Origin: Sinomicrobium weinanense
Lineage (GTDB): Bacteria; Bacteroidota; Bacteroidia; Flavobacteriales; Flavobacteriaceae
Reading direction: 5' to 3'
Length of the DNA: 64,000 bases
Assembly: GCF_018863395.1 (NCBI RefSeq)
Contig: NZ_JAHKRR010000001.1
Span: 992,001 to 1,056,000, forward strand
The position numbers were made by a program, and so were the translations under genes. Under the pieces are notes generated by a model that was given only the letters and a program-made list of their open reading frames with translations, was not told where the DNA came from and did not search any database. Below, in pieces: positions 46,108-54,568 of the stretch. How positions within the stretch are numbered: the stretch's first letter is position 1; each line of letters begins with the position of its first letter.

Positions 46108-46241
46108 TTATTACAACAGGGTGCACCCTCCCTTATAAGAGCATTTTTTAACTCGGTATTAACACAGGTACACCCCTAGGTTTGTTAGCTTTGCTATAAT
46201 AAATAGTATAGTATTCAGTACTATATGTTTAACCGGATTGT

Positions 46242-47657
46242 ATGAGGAATTTGCTGATAGCATTTTTAGTATTACCTTTTATTGGCTGTAATAATTCAAA
46301 AAATACTATCGCCTATTTCGGAGGCGAAGTCATAAATCCACGAGATAGCATAGTTGTTCTTTTCAGAGACGACAAACCGATAGACACTGCATTATTAGAC
46401 AGCGAAAACCGCTTTGTATTTAAAGTAAAACTTAAAGACAATGAAGGGGACCTGTATAAATTCAGGCACTTCCCGGAATATCAATATGTGTTTATACAAG
46501 GGGGAGATAGCATTCTTGCCAGGGTAAACACCCTCAATTTTGACGAATCGCTCGTATTTTCCGGAAGAGGTGCGGAGAAGAACAACTTCCTCATTGAAAT
46601 GTACCTCCTGGATGGGGATGAACAAAAGCTCGTTTATAGCTACTACAGCCTGAAACCGGACGAATTCGACCGGAAAATAGACTCTCTTCGGGACATGAAA
46701 CTGCAACAATACGAGCACCTTATCGTTACCCAGCGCCTCTCAGAACCCGCAAAGAACGTAGCCCGGGCATCCATAAACTACCCAAGCTACAAGTCGAAGG
46801 AATTCTATCCGTACATGCACAAAAGACTAAAGGGCATAGACCGTAAGAACCTCCTCGATATGCCGGAAGGTTTTTTTGCCTACCGGAACACCATAAACTA
46901 CAACGACAAGAACCTGAGCTTTTACAAGCCCTATTTTGACTTTATGGTGTATCACTTCAACAGCATGGCCTACGTGAAATGTGTAAAGGAATGTGCCCGG
47001 GATGACGACTTTATCGAGAAAAGCGTACACTACTACCTGCACAAAATGGATCTTATCGATGATAAGGTAAAAGAAAAAGGGCTGAAAGATTATCTTTTCC
47101 GCAACACCGCCTACACCTACTACCTGGACGACCAGGACGAAGCCAATAATACCCAGTTTATAGAAAAGTTCCGGGAACTCAATAGTGACAACGAATATAT
47201 AGACGAGATAGAAACGCTTTATACCAACGTACAAAAACTGAGAAAAGGCTCTCATATCCCCCCTATGAAACTGATAGACATGAACGGGGAATACACCGAC
47301 CTGGCCAAAATATGCCACAACCGGAATACGGTGGTCTATTTCTGGACCCTTTTCCAGAATGGCCACTCCAAATACATCAACAGGCATGTGATGAACCTCA
47401 AACAACAATACCCTACTGTAAATTTTGTTGGCATATGCCTCAACGAAGACTACGATGAATGGTTAGAGGCTATAAGCCTCAACGGCTTGCGCGATAACGA
47501 TCAATACCTCTCCCAAAAGAGGGAAAACATCAGTAAGGGGCTCACTGTAAACAATCTGAACAAGGTGATCGTTGTGGACAAAGAGAATCAAATCGTAAAC
47601 GCCTTTACCTATATCCACAGCCCGGAATTCACTGCTATACTCAATTCCCTTCGCTAA
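46242..47657 (+). CDS. Lipoprotein with thioredoxin-like C-terminal domain lacking the active-site cysteines
   Basis: 471 residues, lipobox PFIGC (Cys about 16). The N-terminal part resembles the DUF4369-type beta domain that precedes TlpA/ResA-like thioredoxins in Bacteroidota (AYFGGEVINPRDSIVVLFRD), followed by a long helical middle. The C-terminal thioredoxin-like region begins GSHIPPMKLIDMNGEYTDL and reads VVYFWTLFQNGHSKYIN where catalytic members have WAxWCxPC. Both cysteines are absent, so disulfide exchange is unlikely and a structural or binding role is more plausible. Confidence 0.7.
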   Translation: MRNLLIAFLVLPFIGCNNSKNTIAYFGGEVINPRDSIVVLFRDDKPIDTALLDSENRFVFKVKLKDNEGDLYKFRHFPEYQYVFIQGGDSILARVNTLNFDESLVFSGRGAEKNNFLIEMYLLDGDEQKLVYSYYSLKPDEFDRKIDSLRDMKLQQYEHLIVTQRLSEPAKNVARASINYPSYKSKEFYPYMHKRLKGIDRKNLLDMPEGFFAYRNTINYNDKNLSFYKPYFDFMVYHFNSMAYVKCVKECARDDDFIEKSVHYYLHKMDLIDDKVKEKGLKDYLFRNTAYTYYLDDQDEANNTQFIEKFRELNSDNEYIDEIETLYTNVQKLRKGSHIPPMKLIDMNGEYTDLAKICHNRNTVVYFWTLFQNGHSKYINRHVMNLKQQYPTVNFVGICLNEDYDEWLEAISLNGLRDNDQYLSQKRENISKGLTVNNLNKVIVVDKENQIVNAFTYIHSPEFTAILNSLR

Positions 47658-47674
47658 CCCCCCAACTCCAGTTA

Positions 47675-47714
47675 AAAGAAAAATGACCCCGAAACAATAG
47701 TTTTGAGGCCATTT
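47675..47714 (-). terminator. Terminator after the transaldolase gene
   Basis: On the minus strand AAATGGCCTCAAAA and GTTTCGGGGTCATTT pair with several G-U pairs and are followed by TTCTTTT. The G-U pairs form only in minus-strand RNA, supporting use by the gene at 47750. Confidence 0.55.
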
Positions 47715-47749
47715 CCATATTTATTTTAACAAGGTATACTCCGGAAATA

Positions 47750-48406
47750 TCAGGAGTTTCCTTTTTTGTAATCCGCTAGAAATTTTTCCAGTCCTATATC
47801 GGTCAGTGGGTGTTTCAACAGCCCGGTGATAGACGATAATGGCCCGGTCATTACATCGGCCCCTATCCTGGCACACTCAATAACGTGCATAGTATGGCGG
47901 ATAGATGCTGCAAGGATCTCTGTTGAAAAGTTATAATTGTCATAGATCTGCCGGATCTCCGAGATCAGGCTTAACCCGTCCGTAGAAATATCGTCGAGCC
48001 TTCCGATAAAAGGAGAAACATACGCAGCTCCCGCCTTAGCTGCCAATAGTGCCTGACCAGATGAAAAAACAAGGGTACAGTTGGTACGTATGCCTTTGTC
48101 GGCAAAATATTTAATGGCTTTGACCCCGTCCTTTATCATCGGGACCTTTACCACGATCTGGCCGTGTAACTCAGCCAGCTCCTCCCCTTCTTTGACGATC
48201 CCTTCAAAATCGGTAGCGATCACCTCGGCAGAAACATCCCCGTCTACAATATTACAGATATCTACATAGTGCTTAAGGATATTGTTTCTCCCGGTAATCC
48301 CTTCCTTAGCCATCAATGAAGGGTTTGTCGTTACCCCGTCCAGAACGCCAAGCGCCTGTGCTTCTTCAATCTGCTCCAGGTTGGCAGTGTCTATAAAAAA
48401 TTTCAT
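47750..48406 (-). CDS. fsa: Transaldolase / fructose-6-phosphate aldolase (TalC/MipB family)
   Basis: 218-residue class I aldolase of the short transaldolase subfamily. The Schiff-base lysine is in GQIVVKVPM (about K87), and other blocks are FIDTANLEQIEEAQ, GVTTNPSLMAKEG and CTLVFSSGQALLAAKAGA, then SPFIGRLDD. Sequence alone does not decide between transaldolase (pentose phosphate pathway) and fructose-6-phosphate aldolase activity. Confidence 0.93.
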   Translation of the reverse strand: MKFFIDTANLEQIEEAQALGVLDGVTTNPSLMAKEGITGRNNILKHYVDICNIVDGDVSAEVIATDFEGIVKEGEELAELHGQIVVKVPMIKDGVKAIKYFADKGIRTNCTLVFSSGQALLAAKAGAAYVSPFIGRLDDISTDGLSLISEIRQIYDNYNFSTEILAASIRHTMHVIECARIGADVMTGPLSSITGLLKHPLTDIGLEKFLADYKKGNS

Positions 48407-48500
48407 TGTTTTAACTTTTAATATATTGGTTATGTGTGATTTCAGGCCGATCCCATGTGTTTTTCTTAAAAAAAACGATATGGTATTAAAGACTACAAAA

Positions 48501-49304
48501 CTACAATTTATAATGGTTCATCAGCAATCTTTCATATACTTTATCCGGTAAAATACGTTTCAGGACTATCGAAAATTTCTGCATGGAGGCCCCTACTTTA
48601 TAATGTATTCTCGGCGATCCGCTTTGTATGATAGCGTATACGGCCCGGGCCATCTGTTCCGGGTCACTGCCGGAATCGACATGTTCGTCCATGGTCTGCA
48701 GGGTATTCCCATAAGTTTCGCGATAGGGAGAACTTTCTTTCAACGGGGCATGGTACCTTCCTGCGGCAATATTAGTGGCAAAATCACCCGGGGCCACATT
48801 GACCGCCTGTATACCAAACTTCTTGATCTCCATGCTCAGGGTTTCAGTGATGAGTTCCAGCGCTCCTTTTGAAGCGGAATACACCCCCCTGTAAGGCAAT
48901 CCCATATATCCTGCAATAGAGGTGACATTGATAATAAGGCCGCTTCCCTGTTCCCGCATATGGGGCAGTACAGATCTTATAACCCGCACAGGACCGAAAA
49001 CATTGATTTCAAAGTTGTTTTTAACCTCTTCGTCCGGAATCTCTTCCAGCGGACCGGTAATGCCAACCCCGGCGTTGTTGATCAATACATCGACACGTGA
49101 CTCTTCCTTAACCACACTATTCACTGCCTGCTCAACGCTCTCTTCTTCCCGGACATCCATTCTCAGCAATGGAAAAGCAGATCCGGTCACCCTTTCCGGG
49201 TTCCTGCTGGTACCGTAAACCCTGTACCCCCTGGCAGTCAGAAATTCTCCGATAGATTTGCCGATCCCCGACGACCCGCCGGTAATTAAGACCACTTGTG
49301 ACAT
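48501..49304 (-). CDS. Short-chain dehydrogenase/reductase
   Basis: 267 residues from the ATG at 49304 (MSQVVLITGGSSGIGKSIG), which sets the cofactor motif TGGSSGIG at residues 8-15; the open frame continues 13 codons upstream without family similarity. NNAGVGITGP and the catalytic YRGVYSASKGALE (Y-x-x-x-K near residues 152-156) are classical SDR. The YGTSRNPER after strand 2 favours NADP(H). Substrate unknown. Confidence 0.9.
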   Translation of the reverse strand: MSQVVLITGGSSGIGKSIGEFLTARGYRVYGTSRNPERVTGSAFPLLRMDVREEESVEQAVNSVVKEESRVDVLINNAGVGITGPLEEIPDEEVKNNFEINVFGPVRVIRSVLPHMREQGSGLIINVTSIAGYMGLPYRGVYSASKGALELITETLSMEIKKFGIQAVNVAPGDFATNIAAGRYHAPLKESSPYRETYGNTLQTMDEHVDSGSDPEQMARAVYAIIQSGSPRIHYKVGASMQKFSIVLKRILPDKVYERLLMNHYKL

Positions 49305-49514
49305 AGATTTTATCGTATTTTTATCCCATTGCGGAACGAGCAAACGAAGATAATTTTTTTCAGGTAAAAAACTCGGGGATTATTTGGAAAAATAAGATAA
49401 TGCGATATGAAGCAATAAGTTTTGAAGTTGTTCATTAATAATCCGCACTAACTCCAGGACTCCAAAACTAAAAACCAATTGCCCAAAAGAAGGAAAATTC
49501 AGGGCACAAAAAAA

Positions 49515-49608
49515 GGCAAGCTACCTACATCGCACCGCTACAACCACATACCCTTGCTGCGTTCCCGCCCTGGGGGATTCTGCAGGAGCTGGTCGTGTAG
49601 GACTTGCC
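49515..49608 (-). ncRNA. ffs: Signal recognition particle RNA (4.5S, bacterial small form)
   Basis: RNA partner of Ffh in cotranslational membrane targeting. On the minus strand the conserved apical core reads CAGGGCGGGAACGCAGCAAG: a GGAA tetraloop-type tip with the symmetric AGG/AGCA internal loop that binds the Ffh M domain. The ends GGCAAG (49608) and CTTGCC (49515) close the long stem, and TTTTTTT follows immediately as terminator. It is preceded by an exact Bacteroidota promoter (49614-49644). The 94-base length fits the small bacterial form. Ends are estimated to within a few bases. Confidence 0.92.
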
Positions 49609-49613
49609 GGGTG

Positions 49614-49644
49614 CAAAGGTACGGCTTTTTTATATTTTCCCAAA
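49614..49644 (-). promoter_or_regulatory. Promoter of the SRP RNA gene
   Basis: On the minus strand TTTG (49641-49644), a 19-base spacer, then TACCTTTG (49614-49621). Both boxes match the Bacteroidota primary sigma consensus (-33 TTTG, -7 TAnnTTTG) exactly, and the RNA begins about six bases downstream. This is the clearest promoter in the window. Confidence 0.85.
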
Positions 49645-49698
49645 GGTTTCACCATCTTAATTTTATTGAATAAATTGCCATCCCTTAAACTTATTTTT

Positions 49699-50739
49699 AT
49701 GAAAATGCTCAAATGGCTAACTATCAATATGCTGCTTTGTTTCTTTATGGCCTGTAACGGGAACAAGACCTCGAAAAAGTTTTCCATACGGCTCGGAGAA
49801 GGACAGGAAAAGGTAAAATACAACCATAGCCTGAAAGCAGATATCGTCAACAGGAAAAAGCTCGAGATCGATTCGGTGGCTTACAGTATTGACGGCAACA
49901 GGCTGCATGCCGAAGGGAATGAACTACTCATAAAGGACATCCACCTGGGACACCAGACCCTCGATGCCGTGATATATTACGAAGGCACCTCCGAAAAGAT
50001 CTCGAAAACAATAACCGTGCTTTCCGAAAAGGCCCCGAAAATATACACCTACACCATTCTCAACGAATATCCCCATGACGATAACGCCTTTACACAGGGG
50101 CTGGAGTTTTATAAGGACACCCTCTATGAGAGCACAGGCAGAAATGGTCAGTCCTCCCTCCGGAAAGTAGATTACAAAACGGGGAAGGTCCTGAAGAAAA
50201 AAGACCTTAAAGACGAGCATTTCGGAGAAGGCCTTACCATTATGAACGATAAGATATATCAACTCACCTGGAGGGCAAAGATCGGTTTTGTATATGATAT
50301 GGCCTTTAACAAAATAAAGGACTTTTCTTATGGCCACAGCAAAGAAGGCTGGGGACTGTGCAATGACGGTACCCGTATCTATAAAAGTGACGGTACCGAA
50401 AAAATATGGATACTGGATCCGGAAACTCTCGAAGAAAAAGACCATATAGAGACTGTGACCAACACCTCTGTCTTTTCCCGGGCCAACGAACTGGAATATG
50501 CCAGGGGTAAAATATATGCCAATACCTGGCAAAAGGACGGGGTAATGATCATAAACCCGGAAACAGGCGCCATCGAAGGCGTGGTCGATTTCCGGGGGCT
50601 TAAGAAAAAGGTCACCCAAAGTCAAAACCTCGATGTACTCAACGGCATTGCCTATCATTCCGGCAATGATTCTTTTTTTATCACAGGCAAAAACTGGGAC
50701 AAGATCTTCGAGGTAAAGATCGTCGAAAAGAAAGAATGA
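49699..50739 (+). CDS. Glutaminyl-peptide cyclotransferase (glutamine cyclotransferase family), lipoprotein
   Basis: 346 residues from the ATG at 49699 (MKMLKWLTINMLLC), giving a lipobox FFMAC; the open frame has an earlier ATG at 49666. After an N-terminal Ig-like part, the plant-type QC beta-propeller domain starts at about residue 110: NEYPHDDNAFTQGLEFYKDT, YESTGRNGQSSLRKVD, HFGEGLTIMNDKIYQLTW, and the conserved LNGIAYHSGNDSFFITGKNW near the end. Catalyses pyroglutamate formation at N-terminal Gln in exported peptides or proteins. Confidence 0.9.
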   Translation: MKMLKWLTINMLLCFFMACNGNKTSKKFSIRLGEGQEKVKYNHSLKADIVNRKKLEIDSVAYSIDGNRLHAEGNELLIKDIHLGHQTLDAVIYYEGTSEKISKTITVLSEKAPKIYTYTILNEYPHDDNAFTQGLEFYKDTLYESTGRNGQSSLRKVDYKTGKVLKKKDLKDEHFGEGLTIMNDKIYQLTWRAKIGFVYDMAFNKIKDFSYGHSKEGWGLCNDGTRIYKSDGTEKIWILDPETLEEKDHIETVTNTSVFSRANELEYARGKIYANTWQKDGVMIINPETGAIEGVVDFRGLKKKVTQSQNLDVLNGIAYHSGNDSFFITGKNWDKIFEVKIVEKKE

Positions 50740-50773
50740 TCATTATCTTTTAATATATAATACCCGAAAACAA

Positions 50774-51100
50774 ATGCAATGGATAATTCTTGTTATAGCC
50801 GGCCTGTTTGAAGTAGGTTTTACGTTCTGCCTCGGAAAGGCCAAGGAAACCACGGGCAATACATCCTATCTCTGGATCACCGGATTTTTCCTCACACTAT
50901 CTGTAAGCATGTACCTCCTTTACCGCGCTACACAGGTACTGCCCATCGGCACTGCTTATGCCGTATGGACAGGTATAGGCGCTGTGGGTACAGTACTGGT
51001 AGGCATAGTATTTTTCAAGGAGCCTGCCGATTTCTGGAGGTTGTTTTTTATTACCACCCTTATCGCTTCCATCATCGGGCTAAAGGTCTTTTCGCACTGA
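50774..51100 (+). CDS. SMR-family efflux transporter, SugE/Gdx-like
   Basis: 108 residues with four transmembrane helices. The invariant Glu of helix 1 is E13 in VIAGLFEVGFTF, and helix 3 has the IGTAYAVWTGIGAVGTVLVG signature. The wide similarity to SugE suggests guanidinium export (Gdx) rather than general multidrug transport, but no guanidine riboswitch is visible in the 34-base gap upstream. The single-gene arrangement implies a homodimer inserted in both topologies. Its last 21 bases overlap the end of the convergent pepE-like gene. Confidence 0.9.
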   Translation: MQWIILVIAGLFEVGFTFCLGKAKETTGNTSYLWITGFFLTLSVSMYLLYRATQVLPIGTAYAVWTGIGAVGTVLVGIVFFKEPADFWRLFFITTLIASIIGLKVFSH

Positions 51101-51805
51101 TGGCCAGAAGTTAAGCCTATTGCCGCTTTCCAGTTCGTACGGCGCTTTGCCCTGTTCGAATATCCGGGCGGCAAGGGCGCCCTCGAGCGTAATGTCATCG
51201 CCTTCCACGTACAGCCAGCTCCCCTCCCGAAGGCCCACAACAGGCTGGGTGTTCTGTTTATGGAATTCCTTAATACGTGTTTCCCGTGTTTCGCCCATGT
51301 GTTTACTGCCCGGTAACGGATCCAGGTAATGCGGATTGATATTAAAAGGCACTAACCCGAGGGTCTTAAAACTCGGCGGGTATATGATGGGCATATCGTT
51401 GGTGGTCTGCATCGTAAGCCCGGTAATATTGGCCCCGGCGCTGGTGCCGAAATACCGGGTGCCGTTCCACACCGCTTCGCGGAGCGGTTCCATGATCCCG
51501 GTCCTGTAAAGTTGTGATACCAGTAAAAAAGTATTGCCACCACCTGTAAACACCGCTTTTGCTTCGTTTACCGCTTTTACAGGGTCTGCACAGGTGTGGA
51601 TTCCTGTTATTTTTTTGCCTGTGCTTTCAAAACCTTTCCGGACCGCTTCCGTATATTCGTCATGCGATATGCCTCCGGGCCTGGCATAGGGAATAAAGAG
51701 GATCTCATCAGTTTTTGCAAAAAAGGTTTCGAGCCGGGGTAAAATATATGACAGGTAAGTTCCACCGTGTACCGTGGATGTACTGGCTATAATAAGGTTC
51801 TTCAT
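51080..51805 (-). CDS. pepE: Peptidase E (alpha-aspartyl dipeptidase, family S51)
   Basis: Cytoplasmic serine dipeptidase cleaving Asp-Xaa dipeptides, 241 residues. The nucleophile is in FGTSAGANITG (about S122), with the oxyanion loop FTGGGNTF (about residues 86-93) and the catalytic His in NINPHYLDP. FIPYARPG near residue 37 is also typical. It converges with the SMR gene and overlaps it by 21 bases at the 3' end. Confidence 0.93.
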   Translation of the reverse strand: MKNLIIASTSTVHGGTYLSYILPRLETFFAKTDEILFIPYARPGGISHDEYTEAVRKGFESTGKKITGIHTCADPVKAVNEAKAVFTGGGNTFLLVSQLYRTGIMEPLREAVWNGTRYFGTSAGANITGLTMQTTNDMPIIYPPSFKTLGLVPFNINPHYLDPLPGSKHMGETRETRIKEFHKQNTQPVVGLREGSWLYVEGDDITLEGALAARIFEQGKAPYELESGNRLNFWPSVRKDL

Positions 51806-52010
51806 GAAGCTGTTTTTCGCGTAATTCCTTTAACGAGATTTTTTGTAAATTTAAATATTGTATTTAACAAAACTTTAATTGCCGTACAGTTTTTTTTCCG
51901 GTAATCTTGTGTTTTCTTTACCCCTAAGTAAAACCAAACATCGCCTGTACGAAAGAAATTTCCATTTCGGGAACCTGTACACAACTGACATACAAACCAA
52001 AAACGACCCG

Positions 52011-52745
52011 ATGCAAAAAATACTGCTTATCCTTGCCCTCATCTGTACGCTGACCACATACGCCCAAAACGACGAAAGGGTCATTCTACGAGGGAAAGTA
52101 CTGTACAGGAACACCAGTGTAGCTAACCAGAACGTTATCAATATTACTACAGAAAAGGCCACAACCACCAACCAGGATGGGGAGTTTGAAATACTTGTAA
52201 AGTCCGGTGACCAGGTGGTGTTTTCCGCGGTGAACTACCAGCTAAAAAGCGTGAAGATCAATGACGATATATTAAAGAACAACCGCCTGGTGGTAGAAGT
52301 TAATGAAAAAGTGACTGAGCTGGATGAAGTGGTCATAACCCCCGAAAACCGGGAAAAATTCCTGGAGCTCAAAGGTGAAGAATTTAAGCAGTTCGATTAT
52401 GAGGGAGATTATTCCTCCAACGTACCGAACATGGCAACGCCCGAACACCAATTGCAAAACGGTGTCAATTTCGTAAATATTTTCAAGGCACTTTTCCTCT
52501 CTAAAAAGGAAGCGGAAGAAGGTCCCAAAAAACAACTCAAGGTCAGCGAGGTGTTGCGACAGGTATATGACGATGAGTTCTTTGTGCTGGACCTGAAGGT
52601 CCCCCAGGACAAAATAGACGACTTCCTGTATTATTGTGATACTAAGATACCCCGCCAGTCACTCCTGCGAAAAGACAATGAATTTGAGCTCATTGAGTTC
52701 CTGGTGAAGCAGAGTGAGGACTACCGTAAATCCATTTCAGAATAA
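52011..52745 (+). CDS. CarboxypepD_reg-like domain protein (paralogue 1)
   Basis: 244 residues from the ATG at 52011 (MQKILLILALICTLTTYAQ), a clear signal peptide. The N-terminal CarboxypepD_reg-like Ig domain (GKVLYRNTSVANQNVINITT to VVFSAVNYQLKSVKI) is followed by VTELDEVVITPENREKF, the TonB-box-like element normally at the front of a SusC plug, but no plug or barrel follows. The C-terminal helical part contains IDDFLYYC. First of three tandem relatives. Exported; role unknown. Confidence 0.8.
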   Translation: MQKILLILALICTLTTYAQNDERVILRGKVLYRNTSVANQNVINITTEKATTTNQDGEFEILVKSGDQVVFSAVNYQLKSVKINDDILKNNRLVVEVNEKVTELDEVVITPENREKFLELKGEEFKQFDYEGDYSSNVPNMATPEHQLQNGVNFVNIFKALFLSKKEAEEGPKKQLKVSEVLRQVYDDEFFVLDLKVPQDKIDDFLYYCDTKIPRQSLLRKDNEFELIEFLVKQSEDYRKSISE

Positions 52746-52913
52746 CTGTCCCTCGGCTCCGGTTTATCCTGAGCCAGGTCGAAGGGCCCGGAGACCGGTT
52801 ATGAACCAACCGGAGGGTTGTTGTACTAATAAAATGCACTTTACAGGCAATGTGACCTGTTGTTAGTTTTTATTAATATATCGTACTGTTCCTAAAACAT
52901 ATATCAGAATAGT

Positions 52914-53693
52914 TTGCAAAGAACGAGAAAAAACAAACTCCTGCTCTTTTTCCTGCCCTTTTCACTATGTGGTATCCAGGCTCAAAACACATTAAAAGGA
53001 AAAGTTGAAAGCCTCTCTTCAGATATAGAAGGGGTGCATGTCATCAACAAGACTTCCGAAACTGCTACCATTACAGATGCCGGCGGTTATTTTGAGATCC
53101 CGGTACGGGAAGGGGACACTGTACTGTTCTCGGCTGTTCAGTTTCACAATGAGAAAATTGCCATCACAGCAGAAATACTGAACACTCCCTTATTCACCAT
53201 TCATCTCAGGCCGCAGGTTACCGAACTGGACGAAGTGGTCCTCAAAAACCTTACAGGAAACCTGACTACGGACCTTCGAAAGATAAAAACAGACAGTGTT
53301 AATGCAATGACCCTGGGATTCCCCAATGCACATAAACAACCTTTGAGTCAAGCCGAAAGAAAATTGAGAGAAGCGACTACCGGAGGCGGAATAGTACCGT
53401 TAAACCCTCTGATCAACGCTATAACCGGACGGACCAAAAGGTTAAAAAAACACGTACGGCTGGAAAAAGAAACAGAAAAGATCGAACAGATCCGAAAAAC
53501 AATTCAACCTCATGTTTTCACTTCTATGGGCATACCCGGGGACAAGGTATACGATTTCCTGTTCTATTGCTCGAAACAGGAAGACTATGACCATATAAAA
53601 AACATCGACGACCCCATATCCCTGATCGAGTCCCTGAAAGTCAAGGCAGAACAATATATAAAAGAGAACGCCCCCGACTCATTAAAACACTGA
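52914..53693 (+). CDS. CarboxypepD_reg-like domain protein (paralogue 2), TTG start
   Basis: 259 residues beginning at TTG (52914); no upstream in-frame ATG is available before a stop, and the signal peptide KLLLFFLPFSLCGIQAQ follows directly. Ig-like domain, then VTELDEVVLKNLTGNLTTDL and a C-terminal segment with KVYDFLFYCSKQEDY. About half identical to paralogue 3 in the first 150 residues (e.g. LKGKVESLSSDIEGVHVINK). Exported, unknown role. Confidence 0.78.
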   Translation: MQRTRKNKLLLFFLPFSLCGIQAQNTLKGKVESLSSDIEGVHVINKTSETATITDAGGYFEIPVREGDTVLFSAVQFHNEKIAITAEILNTPLFTIHLRPQVTELDEVVLKNLTGNLTTDLRKIKTDSVNAMTLGFPNAHKQPLSQAERKLREATTGGGIVPLNPLINAITGRTKRLKKHVRLEKETEKIEQIRKTIQPHVFTSMGIPGDKVYDFLFYCSKQEDYDHIKNIDDPISLIESLKVKAEQYIKENAPDSLKH

Positions 53694-53709
53694 ACCCCGG
53701 GAATGCGCT

Positions 53710-54543
53710 ATGGCTAAAAAACCTAAAACATACCACAGCAGCACTTCGGACTGCAGAAAAAAACTCGCAGTATTCCTCTTTGTCCTTCCCTTTTCTCTCT
53801 GTGATCTCTACGCTCAAAACAATCTGAAAGGAAAAGTGGAAAGTCTCTCTTCCGATGTAGAAGGGGTGCATGTCATCAATAAGACTACAAATACCGCCAC
53901 TATCACCAACAGCCAAGGTTTTTTTTCCATCCCGGCAGCTTCCGGTGATACCCTGTTGTTTTCTGCTGTCCAGTTCCGGGAAAAAGAAATTGTTATTTCC
54001 GGAGCTCATACAGATCAATTCCCGCTTATTGTAGAACTGGAAGAACAGGTCACCGAACTGGATGAGGTTATCCTGAAAAACCTCACCGGAAACCTCACAT
54101 CAGACCTCCGGAATGCCAGGACAGACAGTGTCAATGCCATGAGCCTGGGACTGCCTAATGCTCATATAATTCCCCGAACGAAATCGGAAAGGAAATTGTA
54201 CGCTGCTACCGATTTGGATTTCGACCCATTAAGATCAATCTCCATAAAGATCGACCCCTTGATCAACATCCTGTCCGGTCGTACTAAAAAACTTAAAAAC
54301 CGTCTTTATCTGGAAAATAAAACTACACAACTGGAAAAAATACACACCAGGTATGGCGAAGAATTTTTTATTTCCTCGGGAATCGTTCCAGAAAAGATAT
54401 ACGATTTTTTATACTTTTGTTCCGTACAGCCGGAATATGACCGGATCATAAAGGCCAACGATCGGATGGCATTGTCCCGGTTTTTAAAAGTACAGGCCGT
54501 CCGGTATAAGGAGGTCAATGATCCCTCCGCCACGAAAGATTAG
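53710..54543 (+). CDS. CarboxypepD_reg-like domain protein (paralogue 3)
   Basis: 277 residues, signal peptide KKLAVFLFVLPFSLCDLYAQ at residues 17-36, so a later start or a long n-region is possible. Domain order matches paralogue 2: NLKGKVESLSSDVEGVHVIN, then VTELDEVILKNLTGNLTSDL, then KIYDFLYFCSVQPEY. It follows paralogue 2 by 16 bases and runs within 25 bases of the DUF6702 gene, so these form one operon. Confidence 0.8.
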   Translation: MAKKPKTYHSSTSDCRKKLAVFLFVLPFSLCDLYAQNNLKGKVESLSSDVEGVHVINKTTNTATITNSQGFFSIPAASGDTLLFSAVQFREKEIVISGAHTDQFPLIVELEEQVTELDEVILKNLTGNLTSDLRNARTDSVNAMSLGLPNAHIIPRTKSERKLYAATDLDFDPLRSISIKIDPLINILSGRTKKLKNRLYLENKTTQLEKIHTRYGEEFFISSGIVPEKIYDFLYFCSVQPEYDRIIKANDRMALSRFLKVQAVRYKEVNDPSATKD

Positions 54544-54568
54544 CTTTCTTTACCTTTTATCCACATTT

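Noticed and set aside
49479-49673. 64-codon plus-strand ORF and a 109-codon minus-strand ORF over the SRP RNA
   Set aside because: Both only reflect the open frames of a structured RNA gene and its flank; no protein family.
50740-50773. Guanidine riboswitch in front of the SugE/Gdx-like gene
   Set aside because: Only 34 bases separate it from the preceding gene and none of the riboswitch core motifs is visible.
52914-53693. Treating this gene as a pseudogene because it lacks ATG
   Set aside because: TTG at 52914 is directly before an intact signal peptide and the whole frame is conserved with its paralogue, so a TTG start is more likely.
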